Positions 1-8,868 of a stretch of DNA of 64,000 bases are shown here, one piece after another. This stretch comes from Bacteroidales bacterium. Lineage in GTDB: Bacteria > Bacteroidota > Bacteroidia > Bacteroidales > Paludibacteraceae. A program made the position numbers and the translations under genes. Location of the stretch: NCBI GenBank assembly GCA_012837935.1, contig DUQG01000038.1, positions 62,001 to 126,000 on the forward strand. The letters run 5' to 3'. Position 1 is the first letter of the stretch, and each line of letters begins with the position of its first letter. The notes below the pieces were generated by a model. The model worked only from the letters and a program-made list of their open reading frames with translations. It had not been told where the DNA came from and made no database searches.

Positions 1-196
1 ACTCTACTGTATAATAGCCATCAGGGATGTTGAACAGTGTAATGCTTGTACCGCTTTCATCCAAAACAAAACTTCCGCTACTTATTCTTATATAAAGCGG
101 CGTAGTAGAATTGGCACTCTGTATTTTAAATGTTGACTGCGCTTGCAAGGCAAATGCTGCATATAAAGCAAGTAAAAGTATTTGTATTCTTTTCAT
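1..196 (-). CDS. Exported protein of unknown function, N-terminal part only
   Basis: An ATG at 196 (minus strand) opens a frame that stays open for 65 codons to the window edge, so the gene is cut. The first 20 or so residues form a clear signal peptide (MKRIQILLLALYAAFALQAQ) ending in an AQ-type cleavage site. The exported part is rich in Ser, Thr and Ile, as in a beta-sandwich. It lies 32 bp after the acyl-CoA synthetase stop, on the same strand, so it could be the last gene of that operon. No family is recognised from this fragment. Confidence 0.6.
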   Translation of the reverse strand, partial: MKRIQILLLALYAAFALQAQSTFKIQSANSTTPLYIRISSGSFVLDESGTSITLFNIPDGYYTVE

Positions 197-228
197 TGTG
201 AAAACATTTTAAGTTTTAAATAGCAAAA

Positions 229-1890
229 TTACTGAACCATACTATCTTTTTCCCTTATTTCGGTTCTTCTAATTTTACCGCTAATGGTTTTGGGAAGTTC
301 CTCTACAAACTCGACAATACGCGGATATTTATAAGGCGCTGTTACGCTTTTCACATGGTTTTGGATTTCTTTTATCAGCTCATCTCCGGCTTTGTCTTTG
401 TATTCTTTGGATAAAATAATCGTTGCTTTTACTACTTGACCGCGAATTTCGTCAGGCACACCTGTAATAGCACATTCTACCACAGCCGGATGCGTCATTA
501 GTGCACTTTCTACTTCGAAAGGACCAATTCGGTAACCGCTACTTTTTATCACATCATCTGCACGACCCACAAACCAGAAATAACCGTCTTCATCACGCCA
601 AGCCACGTCGCCGGTGTAGTAAACATTATCTTGATAGCACTCATCAGTCAGTTGCTGATTGCGGTAATAGCCTTTGAAAAGTCCGCTCGGATAACCCTTA
701 TCAGTACGAATAACGATTTGACCTTGCTCGCCCACTTCAGCCGAACGCCCGTCGGGTGTAAGCAAATCCACATCATAATGTGGGTTTGGAAGTCCCATAG
801 AGCCCGGTTTCGGCTCCATCCAAGGCGAAGTAAGAATGCTAAGTGTAGTTTCACTTTGTCCGTAACCTTCTTTTAGTTTAATGCCTGTAAGTTTCAGGAA
901 TTGATTGTAAACTTCCGGATTTAGCGCTTCCCCTGCAATGGTGCAATATTCAAGAGAAGAAAGATCATATTTTGTCAAATCTTCCCGAATTAAAAATCTG
1001 AAAATAGTCGGTGGTGCACAAAGTGAAGTGATTTTATGCTTTTCAATCATGCTAAGCATATCTGCCGGGGTAAATTTCTCGTGGTCATACACAAACACAC
1101 ACGCTCCCACAAGCCACTGACCGTACAGTTTTCCCCAAACGGCTTTTAGCCATCCGGTATCTGCAATAGTCAAATGCAAACTATCTTCATGCAGATTGTG
1201 CCAATATTTCGCCGTGGTAATATGTGCCAAAGGATAGAGATAATCGAGCGTTACCATTTTCGGATTTCCGGTAGTGCCGGAAGTAAAGCTCATCAACATA
1301 ATATCCTCGTTTTCATTCACATCCGGTATCGGTGTGAACTCAGGTGCACTTTCAATACCTTTATGAAAATCAATCCAGTTTTCAGGAACTTCCGGACCGA
1401 TAGATATTAAGTGCTTAATGGTTGGTGATTCTGCCAAAGAATCATTGATATGCGTGATAATCGGCTCTTCGCCTACGGCAATAATTCCCTTGATATCAGC
1501 CGCATTATTTCGATAAATTAAGTCTTTTTCGGTCAGCAAATGAGTAGCCGGAATGATGATTACGCCGATTTTATGCAATGCAATAATGGTGTACCAAAAT
1601 TCTATGCGACGTTTAAGAATCGCCATTACGATGTCGCCTTTTTTCAGCCCTAATTGTTGAAAAAAGGATGCTGTTTTATCTGTTTCTTTTTTAAGTTCAG
1701 AGAATGTAAGCGACTTATAAGCGCCCTGGTCGTTTGTCCATTTCAACGCTATTTTATCCGGTGCTGTTTTTGCCCACTCGTCCACTACATCATATCCGAA
1801 ATTAAATCTTTCGGGAATAACAATTTTATAATTATCTCTAAAATCTTTTTGATTGGAAAAAATAGTTTGTTTTAAGTATTTTTCTATCAT
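229..1890 (-). CDS. AMP-forming acyl-CoA synthetase (acetyl/medium-chain type)
   Basis: A 553-residue ANL-superfamily enzyme that adenylates a carboxylic acid and transfers it to coenzyme A in the cytoplasm. The P-loop-like motif SFTSGTTGNPK lies at residues 201-211, EGYGQSE near 341, and the hinge stretch YYTGDVAWRDEDGYFWFVGR near 435. The catalytic lysine is in PKTISGKIRR near residue 539. Length and motifs fit the medium-chain acyl-CoA ligase/acetyl-CoA synthetase group; the acid used cannot be read from sequence. It follows the XRE-cupin gene by 51 bp on the same strand, which suggests control of acyl activation by that regulator. Confidence 0.9.
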   Translation of the reverse strand: MIEKYLKQTIFSNQKDFRDNYKIVIPERFNFGYDVVDEWAKTAPDKIALKWTNDQGAYKSLTFSELKKETDKTASFFQQLGLKKGDIVMAILKRRIEFWYTIIALHKIGVIIIPATHLLTEKDLIYRNNAADIKGIIAVGEEPIITHINDSLAESPTIKHLISIGPEVPENWIDFHKGIESAPEFTPIPDVNENEDIMLMSFTSGTTGNPKMVTLDYLYPLAHITTAKYWHNLHEDSLHLTIADTGWLKAVWGKLYGQWLVGACVFVYDHEKFTPADMLSMIEKHKITSLCAPPTIFRFLIREDLTKYDLSSLEYCTIAGEALNPEVYNQFLKLTGIKLKEGYGQSETTLSILTSPWMEPKPGSMGLPNPHYDVDLLTPDGRSAEVGEQGQIVIRTDKGYPSGLFKGYYRNQQLTDECYQDNVYYTGDVAWRDEDGYFWFVGRADDVIKSSGYRIGPFEVESALMTHPAVVECAITGVPDEIRGQVVKATIILSKEYKDKAGDELIKEIQNHVKSVTAPYKYPRIVEFVEELPKTISGKIRRTEIREKDSMVQ

Positions 1891-1941
1891 TATTGTATTA
1901 ATCTTATTATCTAATCCTAAAAATCATTTACTTCATTTTTA

Positions 1942-2490
1942 CTAAACAATTATAGCCAGAAATATCACTTTCTCATTGTTTAGTGCTTTCATACCGTGTG
2001 GTTTAGATGCGTCAAAATAGATGCTGTCGCCTTCGTTCAACACCAGCTCATTTCCGGCAATATGCAGTTGCAATGAACCTTGAAGCACTAAGTTAAACTC
2101 CTGTCCTTGATGTCTATTTAGTGAAATGGGGTTATCATTCGGTTCTACGGTAACTTCAAACACTTCCGCTCTATTTCCCACAAAACCTGACCCAAGCGCC
2201 TGATACTTGTATGCTTTTCTGCGCTCTACACTTATACCTTTTCCTTTACGAGTAACAAAAAAAGCTTGTGCTCGTGCTGTTTCTCCGGAAAGAAGTTCTG
2301 TTGTATCCAGTCCAAAAGTTTGTGCTAAGGTGAAGAGAAAACTCATGGGAATATCAGTGGTACCACTCTCGTAAAGTGCATAATCTTCTGATGAAACTCC
2401 ACATTTTTCTGCTATTTCATCTACTTCCAGTTCCAATGCATCGCGTAGTCCACGCAAGCGTTCAGCGATTTGTGCAATCTGATGATTCAT
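1942..2490 (-). CDS. XRE-family regulator with C-terminal cupin sensor domain
   Basis: A 182-residue DNA-binding regulator. Residues 5-60 are an XRE helix-turn-helix (RLRGLRDALELEVDEIAEKC onward). Residues 110-180 are a small cupin barrel (HQGQEFNLVLQGSLQLHIAG, then EGDSIYFDASKPHGMKAL) that in this family binds a small ligand. It sits between the PAP2-like gene (4 bp upstream) and the acyl-CoA synthetase (51 bp downstream), so all three are probably one transcript. XRE-cupin proteins often control the metabolic gene beside them, so the synthetase or its acid is the natural guess for target and ligand; this is inference. Confidence 0.88.
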   Translation of the reverse strand: MNHQIAQIAERLRGLRDALELEVDEIAEKCGVSSEDYALYESGTTDIPMSFLFTLAQTFGLDTTELLSGETARAQAFFVTRKGKGISVERRKAYKYQALGSGFVGNRAEVFEVTVEPNDNPISLNRHQGQEFNLVLQGSLQLHIAGNELVLNEGDSIYFDASKPHGMKALNNEKVIFLAIIV

Positions 2491-2494
2491 AATT

Positions 2495-3115
2495 TTAATA
2501 AGCTATTAAAGTGTAAATAAATGCTGATAATATCACACAACTGACTCCTAAGCAAAATCCGCCAAGAACTTGCATAAGAGTGTGTGCTTTAAGGTAAATT
2601 CTTGAAATGGCTACCAAGCCCGAAATCAAAAGCGAAAGAATAATTATCCCCAACGGATTGATGCTTACGAAATAGGAAACGGTCAAAATACAACCCACCA
2701 AACCACCCATCCCGGCTGCATGTGCACTAATTTTCCATTTGAGATTGATAAAAACCATACAAATCAAGGCTACTACTACTCCAATGCCAATGATAACAAA
2801 CTCCATAGGAAATTGAAGCGTTCTCCATAAAAACAGCACCCAAAAAACATAAGCTAAAAATGAGAACAAGTAAGGTATTGTGCGCTCTTCCCGACGTGAG
2901 ATAAACATATCTTTAACTTGTCCTCTGCTCATCATCATAAAAATGGGAATAGCGGGAAAAATTCCGGTGAAAAGAAATGTTCCTGTTATCGCTATCAGCC
3001 TATATAAACTTGGGAATAGCTGAAACAAAGGAATTTGCATCAACAAAATCATCCCAAACGTAGGCATAAGCAATGGTTGGAAAACGTAGGAAATAATCTT
3101 TAAAAATGTTCTCAT
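2495..3115 (-). CDS. PAP2-like phosphatase family membrane protein
   Basis: A 206-residue protein with about six hydrophobic segments and a PAP2-like layout. RREERTIP (near residue 74) stands where the first phosphatase motif is expected, KISAHAAGMGG (near 127) where PSGH is expected, and SRIYLKAHTLMQVLGG (near 170) where SRxxxxxHxxxD is expected. The last motif keeps Ser-Arg and His but has Gln for the usual Asp. PAP2 enzymes remove phosphate from lipid phosphates at the membrane; activity is uncertain with these changes. It is the first gene of the operon that continues into the XRE-cupin regulator and acyl-CoA synthetase. Confidence 0.75.
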   Translation of the reverse strand: MRTFLKIISYVFQPLLMPTFGMILLMQIPLFQLFPSLYRLIAITGTFLFTGIFPAIPIFMMMSRGQVKDMFISRREERTIPYLFSFLAYVFWVLFLWRTLQFPMEFVIIGIGVVVALICMVFINLKWKISAHAAGMGGLVGCILTVSYFVSINPLGIIILSLLISGLVAISRIYLKAHTLMQVLGGFCLGVSCVILSAFIYTLIAY

Positions 3116-3255
3116 TTAAGAGTGTTTTCGAGTTATAGTTGGTTTTTTATAAATCATTGAGTTCGTCTCGAATTTTAAAACATAGAAAGCAATAGATTAA
3201 ATTTGTTTTTATTTCGTCAATTTTTATTGTATTCGAGAACATAGTAAAAAAATAT

Positions 3256-3263
3256 CAAAGATA
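3256..3263 (-). promoter_or_regulatory. Bacteroidota -7 element for the PAP2-XRE-acyl-CoA synthetase operon
   Basis: Read on the minus strand this is TATCTTTG, a full match to TAnnTTTG. It lies about 140 bp before the PAP2-like start, which implies a leader of roughly 130 nt. No strong -33 TTTG is seen. Confidence 0.5.
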
Positions 3264-3339
3264 TTTTTCTCTATGTTTCCGAAACCATGAGAAAATGTAC
3301 GAAGTATTCTATGTTTACTATTGTTTTAATCTTTCTTTA

Positions 3340-4794
3340 TCAAATCTCTCTTCTTAGTCTGGCTACCGGAATATTCAATTGTTCACGGTATTTTGCTGCT
3401 GTACGACGAGCAATTACATAGCCTCTTCCTTTCAGAGCTTCCACCAGTTTATCATCGTTCAGTGGGTTTTTCTTATCCTCATCATCGATAATTTCTTGCA
3501 TCACTTTTTTGATTTCACGAGTGGAAATTTCTTCTCCGGATTCATTGGTCATAGCTTCTGAGAAGAAATATTTTACGGGATAAACTCCAAATTCCGTCTG
3601 CACATACTTGCTGTTGCTAACACGAGAAATAGTAGAAATATCATATCCGGTAATATCTGCTATATCCTTCAGCACCATCGGCTTAAGAAAGGTCTCATCA
3701 CCTTCTAAGAAATACTCACGCTGAAAATTCACAATAGCAGTCATAGTGGTCATCAGCGTTTGCTGGCGTTGCTTGATAGCATCAATAAACCAGCGAGCAG
3801 CATCAATTTTTTGTTTGACGAAGGTTACCGCATCACGCATTTCACGAGTCTGATTGGCTTTGTTAGCGGTGTAATCCTCAAACATTTCGTTGTAGGTATT
3901 ATTGATACGCAGTTCCGGCACATTGGCATTGTTTAACTGCACAGTAAGCGTTCCTTCATCGTTTTCTACGACAAAATCGGGAATAATAATTGAAAAAGTT
4001 TTCTCCAATGCACTACCGCCCCAAGCACTTCCGGGTTTTGGATTGAGTCGAGTTATTTCGTTTAGAATATCTTTCAACTCATCTTCCGTCAAACTCATCG
4101 AACGGATAATTTTGTCGTAATGTTTCTTTGAAAATTCGTCAAAATATTCAGAAATAATTTTTCTTGCATTTAAAATAATTGGTGTAGCACCTTTTCTTTC
4201 CAATTGAAGCATTAAGCATTCTTGCAAATCAGTAGCACCAACACCCGGCGGGTCTAATTGCTGAACTTTTTTTATCAGTCGCTTCATCTCCTCGTCAGAA
4301 GTTTCCACGCCTACTTGAAACACAATATCATCCACCATGGACTCTGCATCACGGCGTAAGTACCCTTCCTCGTCAATATTCCCGATAATATACTCAACTA
4401 ACTTTTTCTGTTTTTCGTCCAAATGTAGCAATCCCACTTGATCTATCAAGTATTCATGAAAAGTAATTCCAACGGAAAAAGGTATGTCTTCATGTTTATC
4501 ATCTCGCGAAGTGTTGTTTGCAATCAACTTATACTCAGGGATATCATCCTCATTTTTGTAATCTCCCAGATCTAAATCACTATCGTAATTTGCATCATCA
4601 TACTCTTGGTTATCCATCTCACTCATTGGATGATCCGAGAAATCTATACCCTCCTCCAAAGCCGGATTTTCCTCCAATTCCTGCCGAATACGCTCTTCCA
4701 ATTCCAAAGTAGGAATTTCAAGCATCTTTATCACCTGAATCTGTGCCGGCGAAAGTTTCTGCTGTAATTTTTGTTGTAGTTGTTGTTTTAACAT
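3340..4794 (-). CDS. rpoN: RNA polymerase sigma-54 factor
   Basis: A 484-residue sigma-54. Region I at the N-terminus is glutamine- and leucine-rich (LKQQLQQKLQQKLSPAQIQV) and contacts activators. An acidic region II follows (about 55-85), then the core-binding region. A helix-turn-helix lies near residues 375-400 (DITGYDISTISRVSNSKYVQ), and the RpoN box ARRTAAKYREQLNIP is near the C-terminus and reads the -24 promoter element. All expected parts are present at normal length. It appears to be a single-gene transcript with its own promoter upstream. No sigma-54 activator gene and no clear -24/-12 promoter was found in the window. Confidence 0.97.
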   Translation of the reverse strand: MLKQQLQQKLQQKLSPAQIQVIKMLEIPTLELEERIRQELEENPALEEGIDFSDHPMSEMDNQEYDDANYDSDLDLGDYKNEDDIPEYKLIANNTSRDDKHEDIPFSVGITFHEYLIDQVGLLHLDEKQKKLVEYIIGNIDEEGYLRRDAESMVDDIVFQVGVETSDEEMKRLIKKVQQLDPPGVGATDLQECLMLQLERKGATPIILNARKIISEYFDEFSKKHYDKIIRSMSLTEDELKDILNEITRLNPKPGSAWGGSALEKTFSIIIPDFVVENDEGTLTVQLNNANVPELRINNTYNEMFEDYTANKANQTREMRDAVTFVKQKIDAARWFIDAIKQRQQTLMTTMTAIVNFQREYFLEGDETFLKPMVLKDIADITGYDISTISRVSNSKYVQTEFGVYPVKYFFSEAMTNESGEEISTREIKKVMQEIIDDEDKKNPLNDDKLVEALKGRGYVIARRTAAKYREQLNIPVARLRREI

Positions 4795-4836
4795 GTTTCA
4801 AAAATGCTGGCTTGTTGTAATAATGAGTATAATGCA

Positions 4837-4844
4837 CAAAGATA
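4837..4844 (-). promoter_or_regulatory. -7 promoter element of rpoN
   Basis: TATCTTTG on the minus strand, a full TAnnTTTG match, about 43 bp before the rpoN ATG. Confidence 0.6.
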
Positions 4845-4960
4845 CGTTTTTTCATTGAAAATCTCTATTTAGAACTCAAAAATAAAAGAATTCTTTCGCT
4901 TTGATTCCAGTAAAATAGCATATTAGACGGAAAATTGACCTTGCTTTAACTATTCATCTC

Positions 4961-5075
4961 TTTGTGAAAAAGAATAAAATGAGTAGTTTTGCAGTTACGA
5001 AAAATGAAAAGTTTGCCATTAATGAAAGATGTGTTGTGGGAACGCTGATGACACTGTCCCGATAGTTATCAGGAC
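4961..5075 (+). other. Orphan promoter, 14-codon ORF and short palindrome
   Basis: In the 312-bp gap between rpoN and the zinc-ribbon gene, a textbook promoter points to the right: TTTG at 4961-4964, a 19-bp spacer, and TAGTTTTG at 4984-4991. Thirteen bases later ATG (5004) opens an ORF of only 14 codons (MKSLPLMKDVLWER) that stops at 5046-5048. A near-perfect palindrome GTCCCGATAGTTATCAGGAC follows at 5056-5075. No plus-strand gene follows for about 475 bp. It may be the remnant of a deleted gene, a small RNA, or a tiny peptide gene. Confidence 0.4.
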
Positions 5076-5106
5076 GCAAATTTGTTTTTATAGTTTTTGT
5101 GTTTGA

Positions 5107-5451
5107 TTACGCTTTTTCAAATTTCATCTTTTTGTATAATACGCTATACAAAATCACAACAACAATTGCGGTTGCTAATAAGGCGATTGACAAAGATTGA
5201 ATCAGGTTTAATTCAAAGTAGGTAAAAGCAAAATAGTTTACCAACAAAAGTACAAAAGGAACTAAAAATGCTTGCCACAGAATAAATCCTTTAAGGCTTT
5301 TTACCGGCTTAATTTCCGTTTGGCAGTGCGGGCATTCCGACACATCAAACAACCTATTGAAAAAGTAATGTAAAAGAAGACTGTTCGGAAGATTTTTATG
5401 ACAATGTGGACAAGTTGCTTTACTTTCTTTATTTTTGAATTTGGAAAACAT
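5107..5451 (-). CDS. Small membrane protein with N-terminal zinc ribbon
   Basis: A 114-residue protein. Two CPHC knuckles (residues 14-17 and 40-43) probably form a zinc ribbon facing the cytoplasm. They are followed by two hydrophobic helices (about 53-75 and 82-106) and a short basic tail. The layout resembles small CxxC...CxxC membrane proteins of unknown role. A TATCTTTG promoter lies just upstream on the same strand, so it seems to be monocistronic. No specific function can be given. Confidence 0.65.
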   Translation of the reverse strand: MFSKFKNKESKATCPHCHKNLPNSLLLHYFFNRLFDVSECPHCQTEIKPVKSLKGFILWQAFLVPFVLLLVNYFAFTYFELNLIQSLSIALLATAIVVVILYSVLYKKMKFEKA

Positions 5452-5479
5452 AGCGATAGAAATTGAAAATTATTTTGAA

Positions 5480-5487
5480 CAAAGATA
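5480..5487 (-). promoter_or_regulatory. -7 promoter element of the zinc-ribbon membrane gene
   Basis: TATCTTTG on the minus strand, about 30 bp before the start codon at 5451. Confidence 0.55.
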
Positions 5488-5549
5488 ATAATTTTTGGAA
5501 CACAGATAAATACTATATACTAAAAACTATAAACTGCTAACTAAGACAA

Positions 5550-7505
5550 TTGATTGACCAACTAACCATAGACCGTATTAATGAAGCTGCACGCATAGAA
5601 GAAGTGGTGGCTGATTTTGTTACACTTCGTAAACGGGGTGTGAACTTGCTGGGATTGTGTCCATTTCACAACGAGAAAACGCCTTCTTTTACGGTTTCGC
5701 CTGCTAAGGGAATTTTTAAGTGTTTTGGTTGCGGGAAAGGCGGAAATGCTGTCCATTTTATTATGGAACACGAGCAGATGTCGTATGTGGAAGCACTGAA
5801 ATATCTGGCTCGAAAGTACCATATTGAAGTGGTTGAAAAAGAGCTTACTGCGGAAGAAAAAGCAGCTAAAGACGACCGCGAAAGTATGCTTCTAGTCAAT
5901 GAGTATGCTCAGAAATATTTTAGTAATATCCTGCATCATCATATTGACGGGAAAGCTATCGGGCTTGGGTATTTCCGCGAGCGTGGTTTCCGCGACGATA
6001 TTATTCAGAAATTCCAACTCGGATACTGTCTCGATGAAAAAGATGCTTTTACGCAAGCCGCATTGAAAGCCGGTTATAAGCAAGAGTTTTTGGTAAAAAC
6101 CGGATTGACGTACGAAGGTGAAAATAATTACATTGCCGACCGTTTTCGCGGACGTGTGATGTTTCCCGTACATTCGCTTTCGGGAAAAGTGCTTGCTTTC
6201 GGTGGGCGAATTTTGAAAAATGATAAAAAATTAGCCAAATACGTCAACTCGCCTGAAAGTGAAATTTACCACAAAAGTAACGAGCTTTACGGAATTTTCT
6301 TTGCTAAACAGGCGATGGTACGAGAAGACCGATGTTTTCTGGTGGAAGGCTATACCGACGTGCTTTCCATGCACCAAAGCGGCATTGAAAACGTGGTGGC
6401 ATCATCCGGAACTTCGCTTACACCCGGACAAATCCGACTTATTCACCGTTTTACGGAAAATGTAACCGTACTCTACGACGGCGACCCTGCCGGAATCAAA
6501 GCATCGCTGCGTGGAATTGACCTGCTGCTGGAAGAAGGAATGAACATCAAAGTGCTACTACTTCCCGAAGGCGATGACCCGGATAGTTTTGCAAGAAGAC
6601 ACAATGCGTCGGATTTTGTTGATTTTGTTAATGAAAACTCTGTTGATTTTATCCGATTCAAAACCAATCTGTTGCTGGACGATGCCGGTGACGACCCGAT
6701 AAAAAGAGCTGCGTTGATTCAGGATGTAGTAAAAAGTATCGCCATTATCCCGAATCAGATCATTCAAGGTGAATATGTAAAAGAGTGCAGCACCTTGTTG
6801 GACGTGAATGAGCAGACGCTTTATCACGAAATTGCAAAGATAAAAAACAGGGAACTGCAAGCGAAATTTACACCCAAACCAAACACGGAAATAGCCGATA
6901 AGGCAAAAGAAACTCCTACGCCGGAAAGCTTGGTTGAAGTTACCGAAAAGTTCCAAAATGAAGAAGAAAACTTACTTCGTGTGCTAATCAAATACGGACA
7001 GCATTTGCAGTTTATCGCTACCGACGAAAATGGTGAAAACAGCCGAAAAGTTACGGTTAGTCAGTATATTTTCCACGAGCTTGAAAACGACGGACTGAAA
7101 TTTAAAAATGAGATTTATCAAACGATTTTGGATGAGTACAAGCGGTTTATAGAAACCGGCAGAACGGATGTGGAAAAGTATTTTACGCATCATCCCGATG
7201 TGGAAATAAGTAAAATTTGTGCTGAACTGATTACCGAAAAATATACGCTTAGTAAAATTCATTCCAAATACAGAGAGTTGGAAACTGATGACCAACGCTT
7301 GAATGAGTTGGCGCCACGCTATATTTATGAATATAAGCTGGCACTAATTATGAACAGACGAAGGGAAAAGCTTTTGGATATGAAAAAAGCCAATGACGAC
7401 AAAAACATGGAAGAGATAAAACGATTGATGGCTGAAATTGAACAATTGGATTTTTTGAAAAATATCCTGTCCAAAGAACTTGACCGGGTACTGAATTTAT
7501 TGTAA
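5550..7505 (+). CDS. dnaG: DNA primase
   Basis: A 651-residue primase that makes RNA primers at the replication fork. The N-terminal CHC2 zinc ribbon is complete (C37, H40, C58, C61, around [12 protein letters not shown] and [10 protein letters not shown]). The TOPRIM core follows, with the catalytic glutamate in VEGYTDVLS (near 267) and the metal-binding VLYDGDPAG (near 305). The C-terminal part is the helicase-interacting region. The start is TTG: the reading [10 protein letters not shown] matches the conserved primase N-terminus and no ATG is available there. proA follows after 11 bp, so the two may be cotranscribed. Confidence 0.97.
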   Translation: MIDQLTIDRINEAARIEEVVADFVTLRKRGVNLLGLCPFHNEKTPSFTVSPAKGIFKCFGCGKGGNAVHFIMEHEQMSYVEALKYLARKYHIEVVEKELTAEEKAAKDDRESMLLVNEYAQKYFSNILHHHIDGKAIGLGYFRERGFRDDIIQKFQLGYCLDEKDAFTQAALKAGYKQEFLVKTGLTYEGENNYIADRFRGRVMFPVHSLSGKVLAFGGRILKNDKKLAKYVNSPESEIYHKSNELYGIFFAKQAMVREDRCFLVEGYTDVLSMHQSGIENVVASSGTSLTPGQIRLIHRFTENVTVLYDGDPAGIKASLRGIDLLLEEGMNIKVLLLPEGDDPDSFARRHNASDFVDFVNENSVDFIRFKTNLLLDDAGDDPIKRAALIQDVVKSIAIIPNQIIQGEYVKECSTLLDVNEQTLYHEIAKIKNRELQAKFTPKPNTEIADKAKETPTPESLVEVTEKFQNEEENLLRVLIKYGQHLQFIATDENGENSRKVTVSQYIFHELENDGLKFKNEIYQTILDEYKRFIETGRTDVEKYFTHHPDVEISKICAELITEKYTLSKIHSKYRELETDDQRLNELAPRYIYEYKLALIMNRRREKLLDMKKANDDKNMEEIKRLMAEIEQLDFLKNILSKELDRVLNLL

Positions 7506-7516
7506 AACATCTTAAA

Positions 7517-8773
7517 ATGACTACACAAAATACAATAAACTGGAAAGAAACTGCGGTAAAAGCCGCTCGTGCGTTAAATCTGATTTCAGATGAGCAGAAA
7601 AGTTCCGTTTTACTGAAATTAGCCGATGAAATAGATAAAAACTGTTCAGAAATAATCAAAGCTAATTCGTTGGATTTGGCAGCGATGGACCCGTCCAATC
7701 CGCTTTATGACCGATTGCAACTTACACCGGATCGGGTGTTTGCTATTGCTGCAGATATGCGAAACGTGGCAAAACTTCCTTCCCCACTCGGCAGAAAGTT
7801 GATGGAAACTACTCGTCCGAACGGAATGAAAATAAGTAGAATTTCTGTTCCTTTCGGTGTGATTGGCATTATTTACGAAGCTCGTCCGAATGTGAGTTTT
7901 GATGTATTTTCGCTTTGTTTTAAGTCCGGAAATGCTTGTGTGCTGAAAGGCGGAAGTGATGCACATAATTCCAACCTGGCTATCGTTGATTTGATAAAAA
8001 AGGTGTTGAAAGAAAACGGTTTGGATGAACATATCGTGACTTTGCTGCCGGCAGGACGCGAAGCTACGGCGGAACTAATGGATGCCGTGGGCGTGGTGGA
8101 TGTGATTATTCCACGCGGTGGAAAGGGATTGATTAATTTTGTACGTGAAAATTCGATGGTTCCCGTGATTGAAACCGGTGCAGGCGTGTGCCATACTTAC
8201 TTTGATGAATTTGGTGATTTTGAGAAAGGGAAAAATATTATTTTCAATGCAAAAACCCGTCGTGTAAGTGTGTGTAATGCGTTGGACACTTTGATTATTC
8301 ACGAGAAAAGACTTTCGGACTTACCCGAACTTTGTATCAAAATGGCGGATAAAAATGTGATTATCTATGCTGATGAAGAGTCCTTTGAAGTACTTTCGGG
8401 AAAATATCCGGAAAATCTGTTGAAAAAAGCCGATGCATCAAGTTTCGGGACGGAATTTTTGGACTATAAAATGTCGATAAAAACGGTAAAAGACATTCAC
8501 AAAGCCATTGAGCATATTACCAAATACAGTTCAAAACATAGCGAATCCATCGTAACTGAAAACGCTGAAAATGCGCAATTATTCATCACCGTAGTAGATG
8601 CCGCTTGCGTTTACACCAATGTTTCTACAGCATTTACAGATGGTGCACAATTTGGATTGGGTGCAGAAATCGGTATCAGCACACAGAAACTTCACGCTCG
8701 CGGTCCGATGGCTTTGGAAGAGCTTTGTTCGTATAAGTGGGTGATAGAAGGTGATGGACAAGTGAGAAAGTAA
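7517..8773 (+). CDS. proA: Gamma-glutamyl phosphate reductase
   Basis: A 418-residue enzyme of proline synthesis that reduces gamma-glutamyl phosphate to glutamate semialdehyde with NADPH. The fold is aldehyde-dehydrogenase-like. The conserved N-terminal stretch [20 protein letters not shown] and the active-site cysteine region [12 protein letters not shown] (near residue 253) are clear. Length is normal. It sits 11 bp after dnaG. No proB is in the window. A strong bidirectional hairpin terminator follows. Confidence 0.96.
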   Translation: MTTQNTINWKETAVKAARALNLISDEQKSSVLLKLADEIDKNCSEIIKANSLDLAAMDPSNPLYDRLQLTPDRVFAIAADMRNVAKLPSPLGRKLMETTRPNGMKISRISVPFGVIGIIYEARPNVSFDVFSLCFKSGNACVLKGGSDAHNSNLAIVDLIKKVLKENGLDEHIVTLLPAGREATAELMDAVGVVDVIIPRGGKGLINFVRENSMVPVIETGAGVCHTYFDEFGDFEKGKNIIFNAKTRRVSVCNALDTLIIHEKRLSDLPELCIKMADKNVIIYADEESFEVLSGKYPENLLKKADASSFGTEFLDYKMSIKTVKDIHKAIEHITKYSSKHSESIVTENAENAQLFITVVDAACVYTNVSTAFTDGAQFGLGAEIGISTQKLHARGPMALEELCSYKWVIEGDGQVRK

Positions 8774-8802
8774 AGTGTTTTGATTTTGAACTCATGGTAA
8801 AT

Positions 8803-8841
8803 AAAATAGCCGTTTCACATCAATAGTGAAGCGGCTATTTT
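8803..8841. terminator. Bidirectional terminator between proA and the first M60 gene
   Basis: AAAATAGCCGTTTCAC pairs with GTGAAGCGGCTATTTT across a 7-nt loop, giving a 16-bp stem with one wobble pair and A/T tracts on both sides. It serves the converging proA and M60 genes. A related hairpin follows the second M60 gene, so the terminator was duplicated with the gene. Confidence 0.8.
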
Positions 8842-8868
8842 ATGCTAGCGTTTAGGTAATCTTATTGG

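Noticed and set aside
7325-7698. Long antisense frames across dnaG and proA, and similar frames elsewhere
   Set aside because: They lie fully inside well-supported genes, have no promoter and encode no recognisable family.
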